Origin: Bacteroidales bacterium
Lineage (GTDB): Bacteria > Bacteroidota > Bacteroidia > Bacteroidales > UBA932
NCBI GenBank assembly: GCA_017961345.1
Contig: JAGCXP010000053.1
Span: 1 to 64,000, forward strand
Direction of reading: 5' to 3'
Length of the DNA stretch: 64,000 nt
Of the stretch, positions 50,679-60,089 are shown one piece after another. The notes under the pieces were generated by a model. The model was given only the letters and a program-made list of their open reading frames with translations, was not told where the DNA came from and ran no database searches. Every line of letters starts with the position of its first letter. Positions within the stretch are counted from its first letter, which is position 1. The translations under genes and the position numbers were made by a program.

Positions 50679-53155
50679 CAGTTGTATTGAACGGATATTT
50701 CACCAAAACGGACATAGTTGTCACTGTCTTTGAGGACGCCACCATCCTCGCTGCTGTAATCCGAGGCGATGGCCTTCGCGGCCGCCGCACGGATGCGGAC
50801 ATACACACGATCCTGTCCGAAAAGCGTCGCGGGCAGAGCCGTCGTGTACATATGCAGGCCGTCCACCGCCGTCACGGCGCAGTTGTTCTTCCACCAGACG
50901 ATGGGATGGATGGCATAGGTCTTGTCCAGCGCCGTAAACGTGGTCCCGTCGGTGGAATACTCCACTTTCCAGACCGAAGGCGCAAAGATATTGGTGGCCG
51001 TGCCGCGGGAGGTTCCCTGGGCGGCCGTCCAGTTGAAGACCAGGTTGGTCCCGGAGACGCTGGCGGTGGAGAAACCGAAGCAGAACCAGGGCGCCGCTTC
51101 CAGGTCGGCCGTATTGTCCGAGGCCCAGAAAAGACCGCTCGTCCTGCCCCAGGAGATACACCCACCGGAAACCAGTCCCTTGGAATTGGCGTCGTCTCCC
51201 GTAATGACGGGGTTGACCAGGTTGTTATAGTCGTGGGTCGCGATATTGTTGAACTTCACGTTCGCGAGACCGTCCATGTTGGAAGTCATGCTGGAGAAGG
51301 CCGGATTTTCGGGATAGGTAGGCTTGGCGGCCTCTTCACGGCTGAGGCTGCTGGCGCCCTTGCCCCAGTTCCAGGCAATCAGCGTCTTGGAGAAGGCGGC
51401 TGCCACGGGAGCGATGTCCTCTTCCTCCAGGATCCGGACCTGGTAGCGGCCGAGGTCGCCCCGATAGGCCCAGCCGGGCAGGACGCTGTGCGTGAGGATA
51501 CCCGTTACGTCGCAGCATCCCTGCGGCACGCCGTTTCCGTAGCGGCGCCAGGGCGTTTCATCGTTGATCAGCGCATAGATATCCTTGCCGGAAGCATCGC
51601 GCAGGCTGCAAGGGGTACAGTCCTCCAACTGATAACCGCTTGCAGCACCGCCATAGTTGATGGCTTCCCCGCGGCTGTTGGGATAGTTGGGCAGACGAAG
51701 AAGGCGCTGGTAGCCGTCGTGGGAGTTGGTATAGGCGCCGCTCTTGAAGGTGAATTCCAGGCCCTTGAGCTTGACGCAGGTGTAGATATCCTCGTCGGTG
51801 AGGGTTGAAAGGGTCCGTTCGCGCACCACGACGCCGCCCGCTTCGGGCGAGACGGACACATTGGCGGAAGACAGCCCTTCAAGGGTATAGCGCGTCGGAT
51901 TGGCCTCCTTGCGGAGGGTCAGGCCGTGGAGGTCGACATACACACGCTGGCCGCGGCGCAGCAGGTGGTCGTCCTTGCTGTCAAAGAGCACCCGCAGGCC
52001 GTCCGAACCATCCGTAGCCGTCAGGTAATTGGTACGTGCGTTCACCGTAAAGTCGCGCACGCCGGAGCCGGTCAGGGGGTTGATGTCCATATTGGCATTG
52101 GTACAGTCTCCGATGACGATGGCTTCAAGGATTCCCTCGCCCGGGAAGGCCGCCGTTCCCTCGTCGCCGGAGATGGTAGCCTTGAGTTGCGACATGGATA
52201 CCGCTTCCGAATACGCCTTCTGCACCAGGTATAAGCCAAAGACATAGGACACGCCGGCAGGGTCGGTATAAGACATGCTAACGAGCGCCACCCGCTCCTG
52301 GGATTTTGTGTTACCCTCGAGGTCGATGGTCAGATAGTCCGCGTTTTTTCCGTCGTGACGCACCACGGCCCAGGACGTGTTCGTCTCGGCGCCGGCCAGC
52401 AGGGACGGAATAAACAGAGACATATTGGTTGTAAAGGGAATCTTCACGGTCGAAGGCCGACAGAAATACTGGGTATAAGCAGAAGCGGCGTCAAAATTAA
52501 TCGAAGGGGTAGACAGGCTCTGCTTCACCGTCACGTTGCTAGTGACCGAGGACCCGATTTCATCCGTATATTCGACGGTAAAGATGGCCGAACGGCTTGC
52601 CGTCCCGTCGTTGCTATCCATTTCGAAGCCCAGCGCCCCGGCATAGAGGGTCGCGTTCCTCACCCAATCAACCGCAGTGCCGGCAGAAGTTCTCACGCTC
52701 AGCCGGGCCTTTCCGATTTCGGAAGAGGGAATGTTGGTCTCGAAAGGAATGACCGCATTACCACCCACGCGGGCCACGGTGACGGACGTATAGGGGAAGG
52801 TAATCGTAGGCACGCCGACACCGGATTTCTGCACCATGTCGATCTTGGTGCGTTCCAATCCGCAAACGACGGTGACCGTCGTCTTGCGAACCGCTCCGCC
52901 GTTCGCCTTCCAGTTGAAGACAAATTCGCCGAGTCCGTGCCCTTTGTCCTGCTCGAGGCTCGCCCAGTCGCAGTCGTCCGGCAGCGAAGCGCTCCAGTCG
53001 CCGTTGGCATAGACGATGACCTGGGTACGGCCCGAAGTGGCCGCCAGTTCGTTCTTCACGGACGAGAGCGCCAACGGGTAGTCGTAGATAAATTCCTTCT
53101 TCGCACAGGACGCCAGAAGAAGGACGGAAAGAAGAATGTACGTCAGTTTTTTCAT
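50678..53155 (-). CDS. Triple-BACON/DUF5689-type surface lipoprotein
   Basis: An 825-residue lipoprotein, lipobox LLLASC (Cys17). Three BACON-like domains (about 25-110, 115-215 and 218-315; the first has NGDWSASLPDDCDW) precede a DUF5689 region (about 320-570, GEGILEAIVIGD, DIYTCVKLKGLEF, NDETPWRRYGNGVPQG) and a C-terminal beta-sandwich (about 580-825, LFGQDRVYVRIR). It directly follows susD (1-bp gap), the usual place for a surface glycan-binding protein in a polysaccharide-utilisation locus. The actual ligand is unknown. Its stop overlaps the next start (TGATG). Confidence 0.8.
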   Translation of the reverse strand: MKKLTYILLSVLLLASCAKKEFIYDYPLALSSVKNELAATSGRTQVIVYANGDWSASLPDDCDWASLEQDKGHGLGEFVFNWKANGGAVRKTTVTVVCGLERTKIDMVQKSGVGVPTITFPYTSVTVARVGGNAVIPFETNIPSSEIGKARLSVRTSAGTAVDWVRNATLYAGALGFEMDSNDGTASRSAIFTVEYTDEIGSSVTSNVTVKQSLSTPSINFDAASAYTQYFCRPSTVKIPFTTNMSLFIPSLLAGAETNTSWAVVRHDGKNADYLTIDLEGNTKSQERVALVSMSYTDPAGVSYVFGLYLVQKAYSEAVSMSQLKATISGDEGTAAFPGEGILEAIVIGDCTNANMDINPLTGSGVRDFTVNARTNYLTATDGSDGLRVLFDSKDDHLLRRGQRVYVDLHGLTLRKEANPTRYTLEGLSSANVSVSPEAGGVVVRERTLSTLTDEDIYTCVKLKGLEFTFKSGAYTNSHDGYQRLLRLPNYPNSRGEAINYGGAASGYQLEDCTPCSLRDASGKDIYALINDETPWRRYGNGVPQGCCDVTGILTHSVLPGWAYRGDLGRYQVRILEEEDIAPVAAAFSKTLIAWNWGKGASSLSREEAAKPTYPENPAFSSMTSNMDGLANVKFNNIATHDYNNLVNPVITGDDANSKGLVSGGCISWGRTSGLFWASDNTADLEAAPWFCFGFSTASVSGTNLVFNWTAAQGTSRGTATNIFAPSVWKVEYSTDGTTFTALDKTYAIHPIVWWKNNCAVTAVDGLHMYTTALPATLFGQDRVYVRIRAAAAKAIASDYSSEDGGVLKDSDNYVRFGEISVQYN

Positions 53156-53156
53156 C

Positions 53157-54656
53157 TTACAGGCCCTCCTCATAAGCTTTGTTGTCCAAGGCACCACCCG
53201 AAAGGGCCACCTGCGTATCCGGGATGGGATAATACTCGTGGCAGGGGCGGAGATTGTTCTTCAGGAGGTCGTAATCGGTATATTCATAGGTACGCTGGAA
53301 CCAGATACCCCAGCGGACCAGGTCGAACTTGCGCTGAAACTCGCCGCAGAGCTCCCGCGCGCGTTCGTTCTGAATCTCTTCAAGCAGTTTTTCCTTTGTC
53401 CGGAACGCGCCGTAGGGCGTAATGCCCGCGCGGTTCTTCACCCAATTGAGATGGGCGATCGCCTCATCGCTCCGGCCCGCTTCATTGTAGCACTCGGCGA
53501 GCATCAGGACGGCGTCGGCATAGCGGAAAATCGTATAGTTGTTGGAATCGTAGGTGTTGTACATCCCGCTGCACCAGAATTTCGGACCGCTCCAGCAACG
53601 GGAGAAATTCTTCCCGTTCCACGACCACACCAGGGTCATCGGCATCCGGCGGTCGTTTCCGTTCTTGACATACAGGCCGTTGGACAGGAAGGAATTGGGA
53701 CGCAGGGGCTGCCAGACCACGGCGTTATCTCCAATCTCCGGAATGGAAACGCCATTGTAGAAGGCGTGTCCTTCGTCATCACTGGACTTAGGATAAGGCA
53801 TCGCAATCATCGCCAGACTGGAATAGACCTTCAAACCGGAAGGCGAATAGGTGTGCTGCACCTCGAAGATGGATTCGGGCGTATTTTTGACCGAGTAGGG
53901 AATGTCCGAAATCGGATAGTTGGCCTCAGTCAGTTCTCCGTACATCGTCTCCACCTTTTCCAGGGCGAAGATGGCGGAATCCCAGTCCTTGTTCCACATG
54001 GCCAGTTTACCAAGAAGCATCCAGCCCATCGCGGCCCCGGCCCGCTGGAGCGTCTGGTCTCCTCCCGCGGAGACGTCGCAGCGGCGCTGCTGAGGAAGAT
54101 CCGGAATACAGGCTTTGAGCTCCGCAATCAGGGTAGCCCGGGTCTCGACGGCGCTCATGCGCGGCATTTTCCGCACGGTCTCCAATTGCTCCAAGTTCTG
54201 CACATAGAACTCATAGAAGGGCACGTCCCCAAAGAAGGAGGTCAGGAGATAGTACCAGAAAGCGCGCATAATCGTCGCTTCGGCCACCAGGCCCTTGAGC
54301 TGGTCGGCGGGAAGGCCGGAGTTTGCCATGCCCCAGAGAGCATAGTTGCAGTTGCGGATACCGGCATAGGCATATTCCCACATGGTATTTCCGAAGCGGG
54401 CGTTGGCCGGAGAGATATCCATCTTGCTGTCCTGCGTGTCGGACATGATAAAATAAAGGTCCGTACAGCCTTCCATCGCGATATCGAAGGTATAACTGTA
54501 CACGCCGTTCAGATTGGTATAAGCCGAGGCGACGGCGGCGTCGCATTGCTCGATGGTCTTGCAGAATCCGTCGGGAGAAAGATACTGGGAAGGGTCTTCC
54601 TTAAGGCAGGAGACCGCCGCTACGAGCGTGAAAAACAGATATAATTGCTTTTTCAT
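53157..54656 (-). CDS. SusD/RagB-like nutrient-binding lipoprotein
   Basis: A 499-residue outer-membrane lipoprotein, lipobox AAVSC (Cys17). SusD proteins form a lid over the SusC transporter and bind the ligand. Diagnostic motifs are RAFWYYLLTSFFGDVPFYE (about 130-148), FRYADAVLMLAECYNEAG (about 390-410) and the C-terminal ERARELCGEFQRKFDLVRWG (about 444-463). It lies 16 bp after susC. I chose the ATG at 54656 for its clean signal peptide. Confidence 0.95.
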   Translation of the reverse strand: MKKQLYLFFTLVAAVSCLKEDPSQYLSPDGFCKTIEQCDAAVASAYTNLNGVYSYTFDIAMEGCTDLYFIMSDTQDSKMDISPANARFGNTMWEYAYAGIRNCNYALWGMANSGLPADQLKGLVAEATIMRAFWYYLLTSFFGDVPFYEFYVQNLEQLETVRKMPRMSAVETRATLIAELKACIPDLPQQRRCDVSAGGDQTLQRAGAAMGWMLLGKLAMWNKDWDSAIFALEKVETMYGELTEANYPISDIPYSVKNTPESIFEVQHTYSPSGLKVYSSLAMIAMPYPKSSDDEGHAFYNGVSIPEIGDNAVVWQPLRPNSFLSNGLYVKNGNDRRMPMTLVWSWNGKNFSRCWSGPKFWCSGMYNTYDSNNYTIFRYADAVLMLAECYNEAGRSDEAIAHLNWVKNRAGITPYGAFRTKEKLLEEIQNERARELCGEFQRKFDLVRWGIWFQRTYEYTDYDLLKNNLRPCHEYYPIPDTQVALSGGALDNKAYEEGL

Positions 54657-54672
54657 AAATCTCTCCTCCTTC

Positions 54673-57600
54673 TTAATAACGAATCTGTATGCTGAAAATG
54701 ATACGACGGGCCTTCGGATAGGCACCCACATCCATCCTTCGCACGGTGGATTTGCTGTCGCCGCCCGAATAGGATACGTCCGGATCGAAACCGTTGTAAT
54801 ACTTGAAGAGCAGCAGGTTGTTGCCCGAGAGCGTCAGGGTCAGATCCTTGAACACGGAGCCCTGCTTGAAATTGAAGGTATAACCCAGGCTCAGATCCTG
54901 CAGCCGGAGGTAACTGGCGTCGAAAATCATGAAATCGCTCGGAACGGCCATCTCATAGTAGCCTGCGCGGGGAATGTTCGACTCCGGATTGCGGGTAGGG
55001 TGCCAGGCGTTGTTCATCAGCCGGTACTGGTTGGTGTAGGTTCCACCCGCCGCATACAGCATTGAATAGTTGTAAATCCTGCCGCCCAGCGACCAGGTCC
55101 AGTACATGTTGATCTTGAAATTCCCGATACGGAAATTGTTCTGCAGACCACCGTAGAGCCAGGGATCGGCATTGCCCAGGTAGCAAAGGTCGCTCTGGTT
55201 GAGCACACCGTCGTGGTTGACATCCACATACTTGGGAAGACCGAGGGTCTGGCTGGGCGTCTGGGAGACGTAGGTGTGCGTACGCTTGTTGCGGTCGATT
55301 TCTTCCTGGTTGTGCCACACACCGGCATAGGTAAAGCCCCAGAGAGAGTTGAGGGGATAGCCCTTCACGTAACCCATCATCATGTAGGGGTTGTTGCCGC
55401 CGGAGTTGAAGGCGCTCACATAGTCCTCCGTGCCGATATCCTCCACCATCTGCGTGTTGTGCGAGAGGGTCAGCGTGGTGGACCAGGTAAAGTCCTTCTT
55501 GACGATGTTGCGACTGTCGATGCTCAGTTCCACACCGTTGTTGCTCGTGCGGCCCAGGTTGGCGTAGCGCGAATTGAAACCGGTGCTCTGGGGGACCTTG
55601 ACCGACAACAGCAGGTTGTCCGTATGCGAGAGATAACCCTCCGCAGTAATGGACAGGCGGTTATTGAAGAATTTTCCGGTGAAGGCCAGGTTGTACATCG
55701 TCGTGGTCTCCCAGGTCAGGTTCGGGCTTTCGATGCGGGAAGGCCGGTAGATGACGGAACGGGAGTCATTGAGCAGGGCACCGTTGGTCGTCGTCAAGGC
55801 CGCATGGGAGAAGAAGTAGCCGATAGAATCGTTACCCGTCATACCCGCACTGAGTTTGATCGAGAGTTCATCCACATTCTTGACGTGCTTCATAAAAGGC
55901 TCATTGTGGATGTTCCACTTGAAGGCGCCCGAGGGGAAGAAGCCCCATTTGTGGTTGTCGGCAAAGTTGGAGGCACCGTCGGCGCGGCCGGTAAAGGTCA
56001 GGTAGTAGCGCTGCTTGTAATTATAGTTCGCACGCGCGATGACCGACAGGTTCGCCTTGGTCCGGGCGTAACTGGAAGGGCTGAGCGTTTCCTTGTCCAC
56101 GACGGCGCCCATATCGTTCCAGAGCATTTCATCCATCAGGTAGCCACTGCCTGCAAGATAGAGGTTCTCAGAATCCTGCCGCATGCCGGTAAAGCCGAGA
56201 ACGGCATCGACGTAGTGGGTTTTCATCCAATCCTGCTTGTAGGTCAGGGAGGTCTCGAAGGTATGACGTCTCTCCTTGTAGCTTTGCCGCTTGGCATCAC
56301 CGCCCGCCCCTTCTATCTTGGCCGGCAGGGTGGAGGCATAGTAGACATAACGCTGGAGGTCGTACAGGAAATAGTTGTACTGAAGTTTCCACTTGAGGTA
56401 TTTACCGAGGGACGCTTCGGCCCAGACCGTCTGGTTGAGGAAATTACGGCGGGAATAGTCGGTCTCGTTCTCAATCACGGAAACAGGCGTATTGATTTTG
56501 GCTCCCTGATAGTACAGCGGGTTGTAGTCGTCCCGCGCACCGATGAGGGGTGAGAGATAGAGGGCGGAGTTCCACCAGTTCGTGCCGCCGATGGTGGTCA
56601 GCGGATTGTCCGTATTACGCCAGGTGTAGGAAATCTTGTAACCGACCTTGAGAGGCTTGAACAGTTCGTGGGAGATACTGAAGGTCGTGGAGACTTTCCG
56701 CTCGCCGCTCTTTTTGATGGTACCCTGGTTGTCCGAATAGCCGACCGAAGCCCAGTAATTGGTTTTCGCGCTGCCACCCGAAAGCGAGAGGTAGTAGTTC
56801 TGGTAAGGAGCGATGCGGGTGATTTCCTTGATCCAGTCCGTCCCCTCTCCCTTGGCGAGGGCGTCTTCGTACTTGGCAGACCAGGGCGTCGAATAATTCT
56901 GATTCCTCCAGTCATTGTAATCCATGCGGTAGAGGTAGAACTCCGTCGCGTTCATCAAGTCCAAATTGGACGGCAACTGGGAAATACCCCCTTCCGCCTT
57001 GAAGGTGATTTTCGGCTTGGCGGAAGACTTGAGCGCAGAGGCCTTGGTCGTCACCAGAATGACGCCGTTGGCGCCACGCGCACCATAAATAGCGGTGGAG
57101 GATGCATCCTTGAGCACCGAAATGTCTTCGATATCGGCCGGGTTGATGTCGTTGAGGTCGGAGACGGCATCCATCACCCCGTCCACCACGATCAGCGGTT
57201 CGTTGGACGCTTCGATGGAACGCGTACCACGGATACGGATGGAGGTCGTGGCTCCCGGCTCGCCGGAAGTGGTCATGATGTCCGCTCCGGCGATACGGCC
57301 CTGGAGCGCCTGGTCCACGGAGGTGACGGGAGAGTCCTTGATGTCTCCCATCTTCACGTTCGACACGGAACCGGTCAGGTCTTCCCGTCGGACGGAACCG
57401 TAACCGATGGCCACCGCTTCGTCGAGGGTGAAGGCGACATCCTCCTGCAGAACGACTTTCAGGCTCGTCCGATTATTAACGGACACCCTTTCGTCCTTCA
57501 TGCCCATGAAAGAGACCAAAAGGACATCCGTGGGGGCACAATCGATGGTGAACCGGCCGTCTATATCGGCCATCACGCCGTTGGCGGTCATACCGCCGGC

Positions 57601-57744
57601 GGCATCCAGCACGACGACCATCGCTCCGGGAAGCATTTCCCCGGCAGGGTCGGAAACGGTACCGGACACTTTCACTGTCTGGGCCGACAGCGGGAAGGCT
57701 GCCAGCAAGCCGGACAAGATTAGAATCAGTGATTTTTTCATCAC
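54673..57744 (-). CDS. SusC/RagA-like TonB-dependent outer-membrane transporter
   Basis: A 1023-residue TonB-linked transporter (1022 from the second Met). Order: signal peptide (to about 22), an N-terminal carboxypeptidase-regulatory-like domain (about 25-100), a plug domain with GYGSVRREDLTGSV (about 114-127) and IRIRGTRSIEASNEPLIVVD (about 168-187), and a 22-strand barrel ending in an aromatic residue (IQIRY). It forms the import channel with the SusD partner. It is the first gene of the 21-kb operon; a -7 box lies 29 bp upstream. Confidence 0.95.
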   Translation of the reverse strand: MMKKSLILILSGLLAAFPLSAQTVKVSGTVSDPAGEMLPGAMVVVLDAAGGMTANGVMADIDGRFTIDCAPTDVLLVSFMGMKDERVSVNNRTSLKVVLQEDVAFTLDEAVAIGYGSVRREDLTGSVSNVKMGDIKDSPVTSVDQALQGRIAGADIMTTSGEPGATTSIRIRGTRSIEASNEPLIVVDGVMDAVSDLNDINPADIEDISVLKDASSTAIYGARGANGVILVTTKASALKSSAKPKITFKAEGGISQLPSNLDLMNATEFYLYRMDYNDWRNQNYSTPWSAKYEDALAKGEGTDWIKEITRIAPYQNYYLSLSGGSAKTNYWASVGYSDNQGTIKKSGERKVSTTFSISHELFKPLKVGYKISYTWRNTDNPLTTIGGTNWWNSALYLSPLIGARDDYNPLYYQGAKINTPVSVIENETDYSRRNFLNQTVWAEASLGKYLKWKLQYNYFLYDLQRYVYYASTLPAKIEGAGGDAKRQSYKERRHTFETSLTYKQDWMKTHYVDAVLGFTGMRQDSENLYLAGSGYLMDEMLWNDMGAVVDKETLSPSSYARTKANLSVIARANYNYKQRYYLTFTGRADGASNFADNHKWGFFPSGAFKWNIHNEPFMKHVKNVDELSIKLSAGMTGNDSIGYFFSHAALTTTNGALLNDSRSVIYRPSRIESPNLTWETTTMYNLAFTGKFFNNRLSITAEGYLSHTDNLLLSVKVPQSTGFNSRYANLGRTSNNGVELSIDSRNIVKKDFTWSTTLTLSHNTQMVEDIGTEDYVSAFNSGGNNPYMMMGYVKGYPLNSLWGFTYAGVWHNQEEIDRNKRTHTYVSQTPSQTLGLPKYVDVNHDGVLNQSDLCYLGNADPWLYGGLQNNFRIGNFKINMYWTWSLGGRIYNYSMLYAAGGTYTNQYRLMNNAWHPTRNPESNIPRAGYYEMAVPSDFMIFDASYLRLQDLSLGYTFNFKQGSVFKDLTLTLSGNNLLLFKYYNGFDPDVSYSGGDSKSTVRRMDVGAYPKARRIIFSIQIRY

Positions 57745-57773
57745 AAGCGAGACTACCTATTTTAATTATGCTA

Positions 57774-57781
57774 CAAAAGTA
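57774..57781 (-). promoter_or_regulatory. Predicted -7 element of the susC operon
   Basis: Minus-strand TACTTTTG lies 29 bp upstream of the susC ATG. The nearest TTTG upstream is 24 bp away, longer than the usual spacer, which would fit an activator-dependent promoter. The 114-bp gap to glgB also holds T-rich tracts but no clear terminator hairpin. Confidence 0.5.
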
Positions 57782-57858
57782 GCGACAAGGCAGACTCGCT
57801 CAGGACAAAGAATTACCAAAAAAGGAAAAAGGAAAAAGAACGTAGGAAAAGGGGGCTT

Positions 57859-59853
57859 TTACCGCACTTTTTCCAGCACCAGCATGGTGCGGGCGGGAAG
57901 GTAGAGGAAGAGGGTGTCGTTGAACTCCTGAGGGCCGTTCGGGCACTTCTGCGGGACGCTTGTATGGAGTTCTCCCTTCTTCAAGCGGGAGAAACCGTCG
58001 TACTCCGCTTCGTCGGTATCGAGCACCAGACGGTAGGAGCCGCCGGGTGCGGAAATGCCGTAGTCGCCGAAGGACTGCGTCGGGTTGAAATTGGCCGCGA
58101 AGATGCAGTTTTTCCGCCGGAAAATCAGGATCTTTTTCTCCTGGTCGATGACCAGCGCCTGGGGCGCTTCGCTCAACAGACTTTCCTTTCCGGCCAGATG
58201 GATCATATCCCGGTCGAAATCCCGCAGATACTTGTAACGGAGGTATTCCGGCTCGGCGAGCGACCACTGACGGCGGGCGTATTTGTAGGACCAGCCGTTC
58301 CCTTCGCGGGGGAAGTCGATCCACTCGGGATGGCCGAATTCGTTGCCCATGAAATTGAGGTAGCCGTTGCCGGCCGTCGCGAGGGTAATCAGGCGGATCA
58401 TCTTGTGCAGGGCGATGCCCCGGTCCACCACCAGCGACTGGGAAGTCTTGTTCATGGCCGTGTACATTTCGGCGTCCATCAGGCGGAAAATGATGGTCTT
58501 GTCGCCCACCATCGCCTGGTCGTGGCACTCGGCGTAACTGATGGTCTTCTCATCGGCGCGTTTGGTCGTCAGTTCCCACCACATTTCGCCCATGTCCCAC
58601 TGCTCGTCGGAGAGGGTCTTGATCCATTTGATCCAGTGGTCGGCCACGCCCATGCTCATGCGGAAGTCGAAGCCGATGCCCCCTTCCTTCAGCGGCGCCG
58701 CCAGACCGGCCAGGCCGCTGACCTCCTCGGCAATCGTGATGGCCTGCGGATTGAGCTCGTGGACCAGCATGTTCGCCAGCGCGAGGTAATCGAGGGCGTT
58801 TTCATCCACCCCCGCGTCGAAATAGGGCTCGTAGTCACAGAAATCGCGGCCGAGGCCGTGGTTCCAGTAAATCATGCTCGTCACGCCGTCGAAACGGAAG
58901 CCGTCGAGGCGGTACTCGTCCATCCAGAACTTCAGGTTCGACAGAAGGAAGAATTTCACCTCGTCCTTGCCGTAATCGAAGCAGCGGGAGCCCCAGGCGG
59001 GATGGCGACCGGCGTCACCTTTATAAAAATAGAGGTCTTCGTGACCGTCGAAACGGCCCAGGCCCTCCACCTCGTTGTCCACCGAGTGCGAATGCACCAC
59101 GTCCATCACCACGGCGATGCCTTTCGCGTGGGCGTCGTCCACCAGATGTTTGAACTCCTCGGGCGTACCGAAACGCGAACTCAGCGCGAAGAAATTCGAC
59201 ACCTGATAGCCGAAGGAACCGTAGTAGGGATGCTCCTGCAGGGCCATGATCTGAATCGTATTGTAGCCCAGGGACTCTATTTTCGGGAGGACGTCCTTGC
59301 GGAATTCTTCGAAGGTCGCCACGCCTTCCTTCTCCCCGCTCATACCGATATGACACTCGTAAATCAGGGGGAAAGCCGCCTTCTCCGGACGTTTGCGGCG
59401 CCATTTGTAGGGCTTCCCGGGGTCCCATACCTGGGCGCAGAAAGCCTTGGTCTCCGGGTCCTGTACAGCGCGCGTCACATAAGCGGGAATGCGTTCTCCT
59501 CCTCCGCCCGGCCACTCGATGAAGAGTTTGTAGAGGGTACCGTGGGAAAGGAACATTTGGTCAAGCACCAGTTCCCAGTTGCCCTGGCCCACCGGTTTGA
59601 AGGCGAAGGCCTCGGAGCGCTTCCAGTTGTTGAAATCGCCGACCAGATAGATTTTCGTGGCGTTGGGGGCCCACTCGCGGATTACCCAATCGCCATTCGA
59701 AAGCCGGTGCAGGCCATAGTAGAGATGGTTGTTGATCCCTTTGGACAGGGAGCCCTTGACGCTCAGCTTCTTTTTCAGCGCGGCGAAACGGGCGGCACGT
59801 TCATCAATCTTCCCCTTGAACGGAAGCAGATAGGAATCCTGGTCGTAAATCAT
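57859..59853 (-). CDS. glgB: 1,4-alpha-glucan branching enzyme, GH13
   Basis: A 664-residue cytosolic branching enzyme that creates alpha-1,6 branches in glycogen. An N-terminal CBM48 domain (about 45-135, WAPNATKIYLVGDFNNW) precedes the GH13 barrel: DVVHSHSVDN (251-260), nucleophile Asp322 (GFRFDGVTSM), acid/base Glu376 (ITIAEEVSG) and ECHDQ. The architecture resembles eukaryotic-type branching enzymes, common in Bacteroidota. The ATG at 59853 overlaps the xseB stop by 4 bp (ATGA), so it appears translationally coupled to the exonuclease VII genes and lies far from the other glycogen genes of the window. Confidence 0.95.
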   Translation of the reverse strand: MIYDQDSYLLPFKGKIDERAARFAALKKKLSVKGSLSKGINNHLYYGLHRLSNGDWVIREWAPNATKIYLVGDFNNWKRSEAFAFKPVGQGNWELVLDQMFLSHGTLYKLFIEWPGGGGERIPAYVTRAVQDPETKAFCAQVWDPGKPYKWRRKRPEKAAFPLIYECHIGMSGEKEGVATFEEFRKDVLPKIESLGYNTIQIMALQEHPYYGSFGYQVSNFFALSSRFGTPEEFKHLVDDAHAKGIAVVMDVVHSHSVDNEVEGLGRFDGHEDLYFYKGDAGRHPAWGSRCFDYGKDEVKFFLLSNLKFWMDEYRLDGFRFDGVTSMIYWNHGLGRDFCDYEPYFDAGVDENALDYLALANMLVHELNPQAITIAEEVSGLAGLAAPLKEGGIGFDFRMSMGVADHWIKWIKTLSDEQWDMGEMWWELTTKRADEKTISYAECHDQAMVGDKTIIFRLMDAEMYTAMNKTSQSLVVDRGIALHKMIRLITLATAGNGYLNFMGNEFGHPEWIDFPREGNGWSYKYARRQWSLAEPEYLRYKYLRDFDRDMIHLAGKESLLSEAPQALVIDQEKKILIFRRKNCIFAANFNPTQSFGDYGISAPGGSYRLVLDTDEAEYDGFSRLKKGELHTSVPQKCPNGPQEFNDTLFLYLPARTMLVLEKVR

Positions 59854-60035
59854 AGGCTCTCGGTTTGGGCGCGGGCGCTGCGAAGATAAGCCCTGCAACC
59901 CTCCACCAACTCTTTCGTGCGGGCAAGGGCCTTGTCGATGTCGTCGATGCCGGTGGACGGATCCTCCACTGTTTGGGCAATCCGCTCCAGTTCAGCCACG
60001 GCCGCGGCATAATCAAAGGGCTGCGTATTCTTCAT
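59850..60035 (-). CDS. xseB: Exodeoxyribonuclease VII small subunit
   Basis: A 61-residue helical protein, the small subunit of exonuclease VII, which degrades single-stranded DNA with the large subunit. It has the family's helical-hairpin pattern (DYAAAVAELERIAQTVED, then IDDIDKALARTKELVEGCR). I took the ATG at 60035. It lies 54 bp after xseA, and its TGA overlaps the glgB start. Confidence 0.9.
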   Translation of the reverse strand: MKNTQPFDYAAAVAELERIAQTVEDPSTGIDDIDKALARTKELVEGCRAYLRSARAQTESL

Positions 60036-60089
60036 AGGCACACGCGATACATTACTAGCAAAGATAAGAATTTTCCACGGAATTTGTCG

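Noticed and set aside
57782..57858. A Rho-independent terminator after glgB
   Set aside because: T-rich tracts are present on the minus strand but no GC hairpin precedes them.
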